41,135 nt of DNA from JBBDMU01 sp040878115 (lineage in GTDB: Bacteria; Bacteroidota; Rhodothermia; Balneolales; Natronogracilivirgulaceae), in NCBI GenBank assembly GCA_040878115.1, contig JBBDMV010000015.1, positions 1 through 41,135 of the forward strand, written 5' to 3'. Below, piece by piece: positions 25,401 through 33,368 of this stretch. The notes under the pieces were generated by a model. The model ran no database searches, was not told the DNA's origin, and worked only from the letters and a program-made list of their open reading frames with translations. The translations under genes were made by a program, and so were the position numbers. Numbering within the stretch: the stretch's first letter is position 1; each line of letters starts with the position of its first letter.

Positions 25401-25643
25401 GGACTTCAGGGGCCTATTGAAGTGCTTGGAGAGGAATATCCTGGAAATGTACCTATGACGCCTTTTGGTGGGATGCTCGACGACGATGAGGTAGCGGCGG
25501 TATTGACCTACGTGCGAAATTCTTTTGGTAACGAAGCGTCAGCTATTTCCCCGGACAAGGTGAAAGAAGTACGAGCAGCAACCGTAAATAATTCTGGGTT
25601 CTATTCACCTGAAGAGTTACTAAACCAACATCCGCATGATTAA
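22485..25643 (+). CDS. Giant exported SGNH / heme-binding beta-propeller / HEAT / cytochrome c lipoprotein
   Basis: The start ATG at 22485 was preferred over an in-frame TTG at 22452 because it gives a clean lipoprotein signal (KKNCKLLLKRIG, then LSMLQC). The product is 1052 residues. About 30-265 form an SGNH/GDSL-like domain (RIVLIGNNLG near its start; LAFFGYNES). About 375-730 form a PVC-type membrane-bound dehydrogenase beta-propeller (NPVQLTFDNEGRLWVATMPS, then DTDGDGKAD, LPVGFQLAPEGVYISQG and LYLVDWHN). About 750-910 hold HEAT-like repeats. A cytochrome c domain near the C-terminus has C934-x-x-C937-H938 (CGTCH) and a possible distal methionine in VPMTPFGGM. The SGNH catalytic serine block is weak (GNNLGS), so esterase activity is doubtful. 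The propeller probably oxidises a sugar and passes electrons to its heme. Confidence 0.85.
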   Translation: MKKNCKLLLKRIGLSVVTLSMLQCTQSNSPALEIEEDARIVLIGNNLGSRMMNYGHFETEMQLRYPDSSLFIRNMSDGGNTPGFRPHSSRESPWAFPGAEAFQTELATNSGSEGHFPTPDEWLKRLEPDFILAFFGYNESFQGEEGLERYKAELEAFIQHTASQNYNEGSSTQLAIVSPIAFEDLSDKYDLPNGSQENKNLALYTEAMRDIAAQYDVHFADVYTSTKSWFDASGEELTIDGSQLNDEGYARFSTLLADQVFGNVAAKAEEHRELVHEAVLDKNWMWHNDFKIPNGVHAYGRRYDPFGPDNYPAEIDKIREMTAIRDEAIWRAVKGVEMDINAADQETATLPPVETNYNPDENGSTEYLYGQDALDKLEVAPGYKIELFASEEEFKDLANPVQLTFDNEGRLWVATMPSYPHYKPGDTRPDDKLIILEDTDGDGKADQQTIFADGLHLPVGFQLAPEGVYISQGTNLMLYSDTTGDDKADTKEIILSGFDDHDTHHAHSAYTSGPSGAIFMGEGVFLHTNVETSYGPIRATNGGFYRYNPQRRKLERTAQLSIPNPWGIAFDEWGQNFFAETSGPDVLWMMPGTVKPRYGEATPKSRNLIEEEHRVRPTSGLEIVSSRHFPDEVQGDMLINNTIGFLGMKQHTMEDDGTGYKSKHRQDLVQGTDKNFRPVDMEFAPDGSLYLVDWHNVLIGHMQHNARDPLRDHTHGRIYRITYPSRPLVEPARIAGAGIEELLDNLKLPEYRTRDRTRRELRGRDASDVLSHITSWAADLDKSDARYEHHLLEALWVSWGLNQVDDDLLRQLLQAEDYRARAAAVRVLRYTGHQIIDQVDLLMQSAGDGHGRVRLEAIVAASWLDKDDGLAIVKEAGNKPLDDWMLPAWETALAHLNGKSVEDIEEAPDDIALEGNERELYIKGKAIYSQDGYCGTCHQPDGTGLSLSGFPPLSGTNWVIGSEERLIKLTLNGLQGPIEVLGEEYPGNVPMTPFGGMLDDDEVAAVLTYVRNSFGNEASAISPDKVKEVRAATVNNSGFYSPEELLNQHPHD

Positions 25644-25676
25644 CTTTATAGCAAAAATCTTAAAAACTGTTTAATA

Positions 25677-25731
25677 AAAGTAGATTTTTTATTTGGTTGT
25701 CTCTTTATGTACAATCATGTGAGGCATCATA
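25677..25731. repeat. Left copy of 55-bp sequence duplicated around an N gap
   Basis: These 55 bases, beginning AAAGTAGATTTTTTATTTGG and ending GAGGCATCATA, recur exactly at 25832-25886 immediately after the N run. An exact overlap of this size at the two ends of a scaffold join is the mark of a de Bruijn graph k-mer overlap, not of a biological repeat. Confidence 0.9.
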
Positions 25732-25831
25732 NNNNNNNNNNNNNNNNNNNNNNNNNNNNNNNNNNNNNNNNNNNNNNNNNNNNNNNNNNNNNNNNNNNNN
25801 NNNNNNNNNNNNNNNNNNNNNNNNNNNNNNN
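25732..25831. other. Assembly gap (100 N), probably artefactual
   Basis: A placeholder of exactly 100 Ns between two identical 55-bp contig ends. The true sequence is probably continuous once one copy and the Ns are removed, leaving about 112 bases between the two giant cytochrome genes. Confidence 0.95.
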
Positions 25832-25886
25832 AAAGTAGATTTTTTATTTGGTTGTCTCTTTATGTACAATCATGTGAGGCATCATA
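25832..25886. repeat. Right copy of 55-bp sequence duplicated around an N gap
   Basis: Exact copy of 25677-25731, placed directly after the N run and 24 bases before the next gene. Confidence 0.9.
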
Positions 25887-25909
25887 TCATCAAATAAATT
25901 TTACAGGTA

Positions 25910-28900
25910 ATGTTCAAAAATAAAAATGTATCAAAGACCTACTACACTTTTCTTGTACCGACATTAATGATTTTGCTGCTCTTCATAGAGAACAAACAAC
26001 CGGTTGAAGGTCAGGTAACTGAATTGAAATTAGAAACGGATGATCAGGACTCTGATTCGACAAGGATAGAGGTATTGCCGGGTTTTGAAGTTCAGAAGCT
26101 ATACAGTGTGCCGCTTGAAAGCCAGGGCTCCTGGGTCTCACTTGGACTTGATGATCAGGGACATTTAATTGCATCTGATCAACAGGAAAAGGGTACGTAC
26201 CGTATTAAAGTTGATGGTGATCAAAATGGTCCCGAAGTAAATGTAGAAAAAATAACCATGCCTTTATCAGGTGCCCAGGGATTAACCTGGGCCTTTGATC
26301 ATCTTTATGGTAATGTAAACGGTGTTGGGTTATACCGTATGCGGGATAGCCGGGCATCAGGTGATTATACCATGATGGAATTTCTTGGAGGGCCTGCAAA
26401 TGGAGGCGAACATGGTAATCATACCGTCATAGAAACGGCTAATGGCCAGGGTTTGTATTACATTGCCGGTAATCACACACCACCACCTGCAGAACTAACC
26501 CGTAACCGTGCCGGTACCTGGGGTGAAGATTTACTGCTGCCTCGACTCTGGGATGCGCGTGGCCATGCCCGTGGAATCATGGCGCCGGGTGGCTGGATTG
26601 CACGCATAAACCCTGATGCTACCAAGTGGGAAATGGTCAGTATGGGTTACCGTAACCAATATGACGCCGCTTTAAATGAGCACGACGAGCTGTTTACTTA
26701 TGATGCCGACATGGAGTGGGATTATGGTACGCCGTGGTATAGGCCTACGGCCATTGTACATGTGACCAGTGGCAGTGACTTTGGCTGGCGTAGCGGTAGT
26801 GGTAAATGGCCCAATTATTATGAAGATAAATTGCCGCCTTTACTTGAAATCGGGCCAGGATCGCCTACCGGCTTTATATCAGGGGAAGGTGCTGTTTTCC
26901 CCGACCGTTATCAACGTGCCATGTTCGCCCTTGACTGGACCTTCGGTACGATGTATGCGATTCATATGACACCGGAAGGTGCAAGTTATAAGGCAGAAGC
27001 TGAAGAATTCCTCTCGGGTATTCCACTTCCTTTAACAAGTGCGGTAATAGGAAAAGATGGTGCATTGTATTTTACAACAGGTGGCCGTAATCAGGATTCA
27101 CATCTTTATCGTGTGATTTATACCGGTGATGAATCTACCGAGGCTGCCGAACCTGTAGATGATCCGGATGCACGGGCGGCACGGGAACTTAGGCATCAAT
27201 TGGAGTCTTTTCATGGTCTTGAGAATCCAGAAGCTGTGGATGTTTCCTGGCCACATCTGGGCAGCGAGGATCGTATTCTGCGATATGCTGCACGGCTTGC
27301 AGTTGAAGCACAACCCGTGAATACCTGGGCTGACAGAGCATTGACAGAAGAGCGGACTCAGGCCAGAATTACAGGTTTAGTTGCCCTTGCCCGGGCCGGT
27401 TCATCAGATCATCGATCGGATGCCATTCGATCTCTTATGGAACTTAGACTGGCAGACCTAAGCCCAGAGCACCAATTAGGTTGGTTACGCGCAATGTCTC
27501 TGGTATTTATTCGCCTTGGGGACCCAAACGAAAAGGAGCGAGCGCAAATCACGGAAAGCCTTCAAAAACTGTTACCTAATGACGATAATAGAGTAAATAC
27601 AGAATTGATTCGTGTACTGGTTTATTTGCGGGATCCTGATGTAATTGAAAAAGCACTGACATTGATGAAAAAGGAAGCTCCGGCTGAAACACCAGCCTGG
27701 GCCAACATTCTGGAGCGGAATGAAGATTATGGCAGTACCCTTGAACAAATGCTTGAATCTCCGCCACCGATCCAGGAACTTCATTATGCCTTTATGCTGC
27801 GTAATTTAACGGACGGTTGGACAATCGATCAGCGTCGTGAGTATTTTACCTTCATCAATGATGCTGCTGATCGGATGGGTGGGGAAAGCTATTCCGGATT
27901 TCTCGAGGATATACGTTATGATGCACTCGATAATGCAACCGATGAAGAGCGGGCTGCTGTGGCCGATATGGTCGAAGTTAGTTTGGCACAGCAGCCAAAT
28001 TTCGATATTACTCCAATTAATGGGCCTGGACGTGAATGGGCCCTTGATGGGGCAATGGAAGAGTTGGCTGGTAATCTGAATAGTGGTAGTGATCGAAATT
28101 TTGAACAAGGCCGCAATGCTTTTTTTGCTACTGGTTGTGCCAGTTGTCATCGATTTGATGGCTTCGGTGGTGACATTGGTCCGGATCTCGGTACTGTAGG
28201 CAGAAGATTTAACAATCGAAGACTTGTTGAGAAGATTATTGACCCCAACATCCTGATCTCAGATCAATACAATACTTCTGAGGTAACCATGAAAAACGGC
28301 GACACCATAGTTGGCTTGATAGCTGAGCGAAGTGAGAACTTGGAAATCTATATGAGAGATCCTGATCAGCCTCCAACCGTCGTGCTGCGAGATGATGTAA
28401 GTTCAATAGAGGATGTAAAAATATCACAAATGCCACCGGGTTTAATAAACTCACTTAATCCTGATGAATTGAATGATCTTATCGCTTATTTAAGATCAGG
28501 TGGTGATCCGGATAACGATATGTTTAAGAGTGAAAGAGAAATGGAAGAGGATTCTAAAGCATCCAACAATTTTACTTCAATGTTTAATGGTCAGGATTTA
28601 ACCGGTTGGGATGGTGACCCTCGCTTCTGGCACGTTGAAAACGGAGTGCTTGTAGGTGAAACAACTGAAGAAAATGCCACTGAAGCAAACACCTTCCTTA
28701 TCTGGGAAGAAAATGAACCGGCGGATTTTGAAGTTTCTTTAAGCTATCGCTTCGTTATTGTCGGTGATGAAGAACATGGCAATTCGGGTATGCAAATACG
28801 CTCAGAACGCTTTGTAAGTGAGGATACCCCGGAATTAATGCATAGAGTGCGTGGCCCTCAGCCGGATATGGCTATTAGCGATTGGATACCGGGAATTATT

Positions 28901-29215
28901 TATGATGAAGGTGGCCGGGGCGTACTTGCTCGTCGGGGGCAACATGTTCTGATAGACGCTGAAGGTGAAAGTCATGAGGAACGGTTTGCTGACGAGGCTG
29001 ATTTGGGTGAGCACATCAATCATACTGAATGGAACGAATATCACGTTTATGCGAACAAGGATACAATTCGGACCTCAATCAACGATCAACTTATGCATGA
29101 GCTTATTGATCAATCACCCCAGGCTATGAAAGATGGCATAATAGCATTTCAGCTTCACGCTGGCCCACCAATGAGAGTGGAACTGAAGGATATTCAGATT
29201 AAGCTCCTTGACTAG
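25910..29215 (+). CDS. Giant exported beta-propeller / HEAT / cytochrome c / DUF1080 fusion protein
   Basis: The 1101-residue product has a hydrophobic export segment (FLVPTLMILLLFIEN). About 45-400 form a beta-propeller like those of heme-binding sugar dehydrogenases (GLDDQGHLIASDQQ, GHARGIMAPGGWIARINPD, FGWRSGSGKWPNY and VIGKDGALYFTTGGRNQ). About 420-700 are helical HEAT-like repeats. A cytochrome c domain has C743-A-S-C746-H747, followed by GGDIGPDLGTVG and a distal methionine candidate in KISQMPPGL. Residues about 888-1101 are a DUF1080 domain (MFNGQDLTGWDGDPRFWHVE, later NSGMQIRSERF). DUF1080 proteins include 3-keto-glycoside hydrolases. A single chain that both transfers electrons and carries this domain suggests coupled oxidation and cleavage of a glycoside in the periplasm. 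That coupling is inference. Confidence 0.88.
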   Translation: MFKNKNVSKTYYTFLVPTLMILLLFIENKQPVEGQVTELKLETDDQDSDSTRIEVLPGFEVQKLYSVPLESQGSWVSLGLDDQGHLIASDQQEKGTYRIKVDGDQNGPEVNVEKITMPLSGAQGLTWAFDHLYGNVNGVGLYRMRDSRASGDYTMMEFLGGPANGGEHGNHTVIETANGQGLYYIAGNHTPPPAELTRNRAGTWGEDLLLPRLWDARGHARGIMAPGGWIARINPDATKWEMVSMGYRNQYDAALNEHDELFTYDADMEWDYGTPWYRPTAIVHVTSGSDFGWRSGSGKWPNYYEDKLPPLLEIGPGSPTGFISGEGAVFPDRYQRAMFALDWTFGTMYAIHMTPEGASYKAEAEEFLSGIPLPLTSAVIGKDGALYFTTGGRNQDSHLYRVIYTGDESTEAAEPVDDPDARAARELRHQLESFHGLENPEAVDVSWPHLGSEDRILRYAARLAVEAQPVNTWADRALTEERTQARITGLVALARAGSSDHRSDAIRSLMELRLADLSPEHQLGWLRAMSLVFIRLGDPNEKERAQITESLQKLLPNDDNRVNTELIRVLVYLRDPDVIEKALTLMKKEAPAETPAWANILERNEDYGSTLEQMLESPPPIQELHYAFMLRNLTDGWTIDQRREYFTFINDAADRMGGESYSGFLEDIRYDALDNATDEERAAVADMVEVSLAQQPNFDITPINGPGREWALDGAMEELAGNLNSGSDRNFEQGRNAFFATGCASCHRFDGFGGDIGPDLGTVGRRFNNRRLVEKIIDPNILISDQYNTSEVTMKNGDTIVGLIAERSENLEIYMRDPDQPPTVVLRDDVSSIEDVKISQMPPGLINSLNPDELNDLIAYLRSGGDPDNDMFKSEREMEEDSKASNNFTSMFNGQDLTGWDGDPRFWHVENGVLVGETTEENATEANTFLIWEENEPADFEVSLSYRFVIVGDEEHGNSGMQIRSERFVSEDTPELMHRVRGPQPDMAISDWIPGIIYDEGGRGVLARRGQHVLIDAEGESHEERFADEADLGEHINHTEWNEYHVYANKDTIRTSINDQLMHELIDQSPQAMKDGIIAFQLHAGPPMRVELKDIQIKLLD

Positions 29216-29423
29216 GTTTAATCTGATTGCCTATAGATGCTGTAAATATGCGAAATGTATAGCTTGAACTTAGATCTGATAAGGTAAAACTTCATTATAA
29301 AAATTAATGTAATAATTCAGTAGGTGTTGGTGCGGGAGGTCTCTTTATACTTGAATATTCTTACACGTAAAGTGTATTAGAAGTTGATAATTCGATATGA
29401 AATAACCCTGTTGATTGAGACCT

Positions 29424-30839
29424 ATGGATAAAAATATCAGACAAGGGTTAAGCTATCGTCTAGACTCCATTGATGAACATGAACGTGAACCGGTACCCAA
29501 AAATAAACTTAAAGGCTGGAGAGGGTTTCTTGGAATGTACGCGGGTGAACATACTGCGGGCACAGAATTTGTGATAGGTCCATTATTTGTTATCCACGGG
29601 GTGGCTGCCTTTGATTTAATTTGGGGATTGGTAATAGGTAATGTTTTAGCGGTGTTAAGTTGGGCTTTTTTATGTGCCCCTGTAGCGGTTAAAACGAAAT
29701 TAACATTATATTGGCAACTGCAAAAAATATGCGGTTCCAGGTTAGCGCTGATTTATAATGTTGTTAACGCCCTCATGTTTTGCTTTTTGGCAGGAGCTAT
29801 GATTGCCGTAGCGGCTACAGCAGTAGGCTTGCCTTTTGGAATACCCATGCCCGAATTAGGTGATTGGATGCCTGCCAGCCTTGGGTGGATTTTGACCGTT
29901 TTTGCTATTGGGATGGTAATTACGGCGGTAGCTATACTGGGATATGAGTACATAGCGCGCTTCGCCAACATCAGTTTTCCCTGGATGATACTCATATTCG
30001 TGGCCGCTGCTGTATCTGTATTGCCTTCTTTAGGGGTACAAACATTGTCTGATTTTTGGAGTGTCGCCCAGGAAAAGATATGGACCGGAGAACCGGCTGA
30101 AGGAGCAAGCAAGTTTACTTTTTGGCATGTGATGTTTTTCGCCTGGTTTGCTAATATGGCTATGCACATTGGGATGGCTGATATGTCCATTTTGCGTTAT
30201 GCGGAAAAATGGCAACATGGCTTCTCATCAGGGACGGGCATGTTTTTCGGTCATTTCCTGGCATGGATGGCATCAGGAATACTTACTGCTGCAGCTGCTG
30301 GAGCGATCGCCCCTGGGATAATAGCCTACAATAGCGCAGGAATAGCCGGAGCAATATGCGTAGTCATTGCAGGATGGACAACAGCTAATCCCACTATCTA
30401 CCGGGCGGGTTTAGCTTTTCAGTCGGTGACCCCAAACTGGAAAAGATGGAAAGTAACATTATGTACAGGTTTGATCACTACCGTTGTAGCCTGCTTCCCC
30501 GGTGTGGTCATGAAGCTGTTGGATTTTGTAGCTTTATATGGTCTTGTTTTAATGCCGATGGGCGCTGTTATCTTTCTTGATGTTATGGTATTTACCAAGC
30601 TAGGTATGAAGACTAATTATGCTGAAACCATGGGTATAAACTTTAACTGGTCAGCCGGTATAACCTGGTTTGCAACTTTGGTCCTCTGCCTTTTTATTAA
30701 TCTCTATTGGGGTATTGAAATATTCTTTCTGGGCTTGCCTGGGTGGTTTATTGCCTGCTTGCTATACGTCGGGCTAAGCAAATTGTATCAAAAACAAATT
30801 CAGGTAACAGACTACCAAACAATTTTAATCACAAAATAA
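29424..30839 (+). CDS. NCS1/purine-cytosine-permease-family transporter in the rhamnose operon
   Basis: The ATG at 29424 was chosen over an in-frame TTG at 29415. The 471-residue protein has about 12 membrane helices. A conserved N-terminal block reads KGWRGFLGMYAGEHTAGTEF and the body has alternating glycine- and alanine-rich helices typical of NCS1 cation symporters. Classical members carry nucleobases, hydantoins or thiamine precursors. Here the gene sits 14 bases before the rhamnulose-phosphate aldolase gene and heads a rhamnose-catabolic operon that has no other permease, so it is a strong candidate for the rhamnose (or rhamnoside) importer. No purine or pyrimidine gene is near. The family call is more certain than the substrate. 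Confidence 0.8.
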   Translation: MDKNIRQGLSYRLDSIDEHEREPVPKNKLKGWRGFLGMYAGEHTAGTEFVIGPLFVIHGVAAFDLIWGLVIGNVLAVLSWAFLCAPVAVKTKLTLYWQLQKICGSRLALIYNVVNALMFCFLAGAMIAVAATAVGLPFGIPMPELGDWMPASLGWILTVFAIGMVITAVAILGYEYIARFANISFPWMILIFVAAAVSVLPSLGVQTLSDFWSVAQEKIWTGEPAEGASKFTFWHVMFFAWFANMAMHIGMADMSILRYAEKWQHGFSSGTGMFFGHFLAWMASGILTAAAAGAIAPGIIAYNSAGIAGAICVVIAGWTTANPTIYRAGLAFQSVTPNWKRWKVTLCTGLITTVVACFPGVVMKLLDFVALYGLVLMPMGAVIFLDVMVFTKLGMKTNYAETMGINFNWSAGITWFATLVLCLFINLYWGIEIFFLGLPGWFIACLLYVGLSKLYQKQIQVTDYQTILITK

Positions 30840-30853
30840 ACAAATAAATACAC

Positions 30854-33103
30854 ATGCAAAATGAAGCTAAGCAAAACACTACAGAAACAATTAAATCAAA
30901 TGGTCAGCCCGGTAACAGGGTTAAAAAGTATTTCAAACAGGTAGAAAGCCTTTGGAGTGATGAGATAGCTGGGAAACTGGATCCTCTGGCACGTTTGGTA
31001 TATCGGTCCAATTTACTGGGAAATGATTCTTACATCAATAATACCGGTGGTGGTAATACCTCCAGCAAACTGGAAGAGGTAGATCCTATTACCGGTGAAA
31101 AGGTAGAAATAATGTGGGTTAAGGGGTCTGGCGGAGATCTGAGAACAGCTAAAAAGAATAACTTTGCCTCCTTGTATCAGGAAAAGGTGCTTAAGCTCCA
31201 GGAAATTTATAATAACTTTGAAAATAAAGGAATAAAATCTTCTGCTGAAGATTCCATGGTAGGCATGTATGCTCATTGCACGTTCAACCTTAATTCACGG
31301 GCACCTTCTATTGATACTCCCTTACATGCTTTTATTCCATCCAAATATATTGATCATACTCATCCGGTTTCCTGTATTGCTATTGCGACTGCAGATAATG
31401 GTCAGGAATTGACGCGTAAAATATACGGTGATGATGTCAAGTGGGTCGACTGGATGCGTCCGGGGTTTGAACTGGGTTTAAAACTGCAGGAGGTTGTAGA
31501 AGCGAATCCTGGTATCAAAGGAATTATCCTTGGTGGTCACGGCCTTATCAACTGGGCTGAAGATGATAAAGAATGCTATGAGTTAAGTCTTGAACTAATA
31601 AATAAAGCGGGTGAGTATCTTGATGCCCATGAAAAAGGAGAAGATTCTTTCGGTGGGGCCCGTTATGAGCCGTTGCCTGAAGATGAACGGCACAATACCT
31701 TGACGGATATTCTACCTTTTTTACGAGGACAGGTTAGCCGGCAAAAGCAATTTATCGGTACCGTAGAAGATGATGAAATTATCCTTCAGTTCATCAATTC
31801 AAAAGACGCACCAAGGTTAACGGAACTGGGTACATCCTGCCCGGACCATTTTTTACGTACCAAAATCAAGCCGCTTTTAATAGACTGGGATCCAGCTGAA
31901 GGCACGATAGATGATTTGAAGACCAGCATTATATCAGGTCTGGAGCAGTATCGAAAAGATTATGAAGCCTATTATAATGATCATAAAGATGAGGAATCAC
32001 CGGCCATGCGTGATCCCAATCCAACAGTGATCTTGATACCTGGTTTAGGAATGATAACCTGGGGTAAAAATAAAAGTGAATCACGGGTAACAGCTGAGTT
32101 TTATAATGCCGCTGTCGGCGTCATGCGCGGTGCTGAAACGGTGGGTAAATATACGGCATTGCCCAAGCAAGAGGCTTTTGACATTGAATACTGGGCGCTT
32201 GAGGAGGCAAAGTTAAAACGAATGCCCCCGGAAAGTGAACTATCCCGTCAAATTGTAGCTGTTATAGGTGCCGGTAGTGGTATTGGTAAAGCATTAGTGG
32301 CCCGATTGGTGAATGAAGGGGCCACAGTAGCCGCTCTTGATTTAGGTGAATCATCAGCACAGAAGACTGCTGATGAAGTTCTTGGCCGTATTGGAATGGG
32401 AATTGGCGTGGCTGGGTCAGGGATCAGTGGATCAGGTGATGTGATCGGATTAGGGTGCGATATTACAAATCGCCAATCAATACGCGAGGCATTAAAACAA
32501 ACGGTGCTGGCCTTTGGAGGGGTTGATGGGGTAGCCGTCACGGCCGGACTTTATGCAACGCCTGATGAGAGTGGCAGGGTTGCTGATGAAGCCTGGGACA
32601 AAAGCTTTGCCGTAAATGTGAAAGGTGGCTACATGGTAGCAGATGAATCCCGCAATATTTGGCAGGACCAAGGTTTGAAAGGCAGACTTGTAATTACTAC
32701 CAGTGCAAATGCGGTGGTACCTAAAAAAGGAAGCCTTGCATATGATACGAGCAAAGCAGCTGCCAATCATTTAATTCGGGAATTGGCTATTGAACTTGCT
32801 CCATTAGTAAATGTAAACGGAGTAGCGCCAGCAACCGTAGTGGAGGGAAGCAGCATGTTTCCCCGGGATAGGGTAATAGCATCGCTTACCAAATACGGCG
32901 TGGAGTTTGATGAAAAGGAAGGCACTGAAGCATTACGAAATCAGTTGGCCGGTTTTTATTCTAATCGGACACTGACACGGAAACCAATAACACTGGACCA
33001 GCAAACGGAAGCTATTTTCCTGATGCTTAGTTCCAGACTAGAAAATACCACCGGACATATTATACCGGTAGACGGCGGATTAGTAGAAGCTTTTTTACGG
33101 TAG
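30854..33103 (+). CDS. rhaEW: Bifunctional rhamnulose-1-phosphate aldolase / L-lactaldehyde dehydrogenase
   Basis: The 749-residue protein is a fusion. Residues about 30-430 form a class II aldolase/adducin-type domain, with zinc-ligand histidines H168 and H170 in DHTHPVSC and H229 in GGHGLINW. Residues about 465-749 form a short-chain dehydrogenase with G472-A-G-S-G-I-G, the catalytic Y630 and K634 in YDTSK, and a serine in VITTSANA. The RhaEW type splits rhamnulose-1-phosphate into DHAP and L-lactaldehyde and oxidises the latter to L-lactate. The length matches known fusions. A glycine-rich insertion (about residues 515-530, rich in GxG) sits in the dehydrogenase half. It lies between the permease and the small membrane protein in the same transcription direction. 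Confidence 0.92.
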   Translation: MQNEAKQNTTETIKSNGQPGNRVKKYFKQVESLWSDEIAGKLDPLARLVYRSNLLGNDSYINNTGGGNTSSKLEEVDPITGEKVEIMWVKGSGGDLRTAKKNNFASLYQEKVLKLQEIYNNFENKGIKSSAEDSMVGMYAHCTFNLNSRAPSIDTPLHAFIPSKYIDHTHPVSCIAIATADNGQELTRKIYGDDVKWVDWMRPGFELGLKLQEVVEANPGIKGIILGGHGLINWAEDDKECYELSLELINKAGEYLDAHEKGEDSFGGARYEPLPEDERHNTLTDILPFLRGQVSRQKQFIGTVEDDEIILQFINSKDAPRLTELGTSCPDHFLRTKIKPLLIDWDPAEGTIDDLKTSIISGLEQYRKDYEAYYNDHKDEESPAMRDPNPTVILIPGLGMITWGKNKSESRVTAEFYNAAVGVMRGAETVGKYTALPKQEAFDIEYWALEEAKLKRMPPESELSRQIVAVIGAGSGIGKALVARLVNEGATVAALDLGESSAQKTADEVLGRIGMGIGVAGSGISGSGDVIGLGCDITNRQSIREALKQTVLAFGGVDGVAVTAGLYATPDESGRVADEAWDKSFAVNVKGGYMVADESRNIWQDQGLKGRLVITTSANAVVPKKGSLAYDTSKAAANHLIRELAIELAPLVNVNGVAPATVVEGSSMFPRDRVIASLTKYGVEFDEKEGTEALRNQLAGFYSNRTLTRKPITLDQQTEAIFLMLSSRLENTTGHIIPVDGGLVEAFLR

Positions 33104-33144
33104 AAAAGGAACTTCATTAAATAATCCCATTAACTAGTTTATTC

Positions 33145-33336
33145 ATGAAAGTCTTCTTGTTTACCATATCCATGATTGGATTAGCTCTTACTGTGGTACC
33201 ATCTATGTTTGTTTTTTCAGAGGCCATTACACTGGAAATGCACAAGCAATTGATGGTAGCCGGTATGCTGCTATGGTTTTTTTCTGCACCTTTTTGGATT
33301 AAAGAGCAGAGCCTTGTATCAGGGGAACATGACTAA
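33145..33336 (+). CDS. Small two-helix membrane protein in the rhamnose operon
   Basis: The 63-residue protein has two hydrophobic segments: FLFTISMIGLALTVVPSMFV at residues about 4-23 and MLLWFFSAPFWI at about 42-53. A short polar loop with LEMHKQLMVAG separates them, and the C-terminus is charged. It is 41 bases after rhaEW and 32 bases before rhaI, and both neighbours run in the same direction, so it is very probably a real operon member. The function is not known. An accessory subunit for the NCS1 permease, or a membrane anchor for the pathway, are possibilities. Confidence 0.7.
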   Translation: MKVFLFTISMIGLALTVVPSMFVFSEAITLEMHKQLMVAGMLLWFFSAPFWIKEQSLVSGEHD

Positions 33337-33368
33337 ATCAGGAACCTACAACAAGATTCCCAAGCGGC

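Noticed and set aside
25697..25897. Open frame across the first N run
   Set aside because: It is created by translating Ns and the duplicated contig ends.
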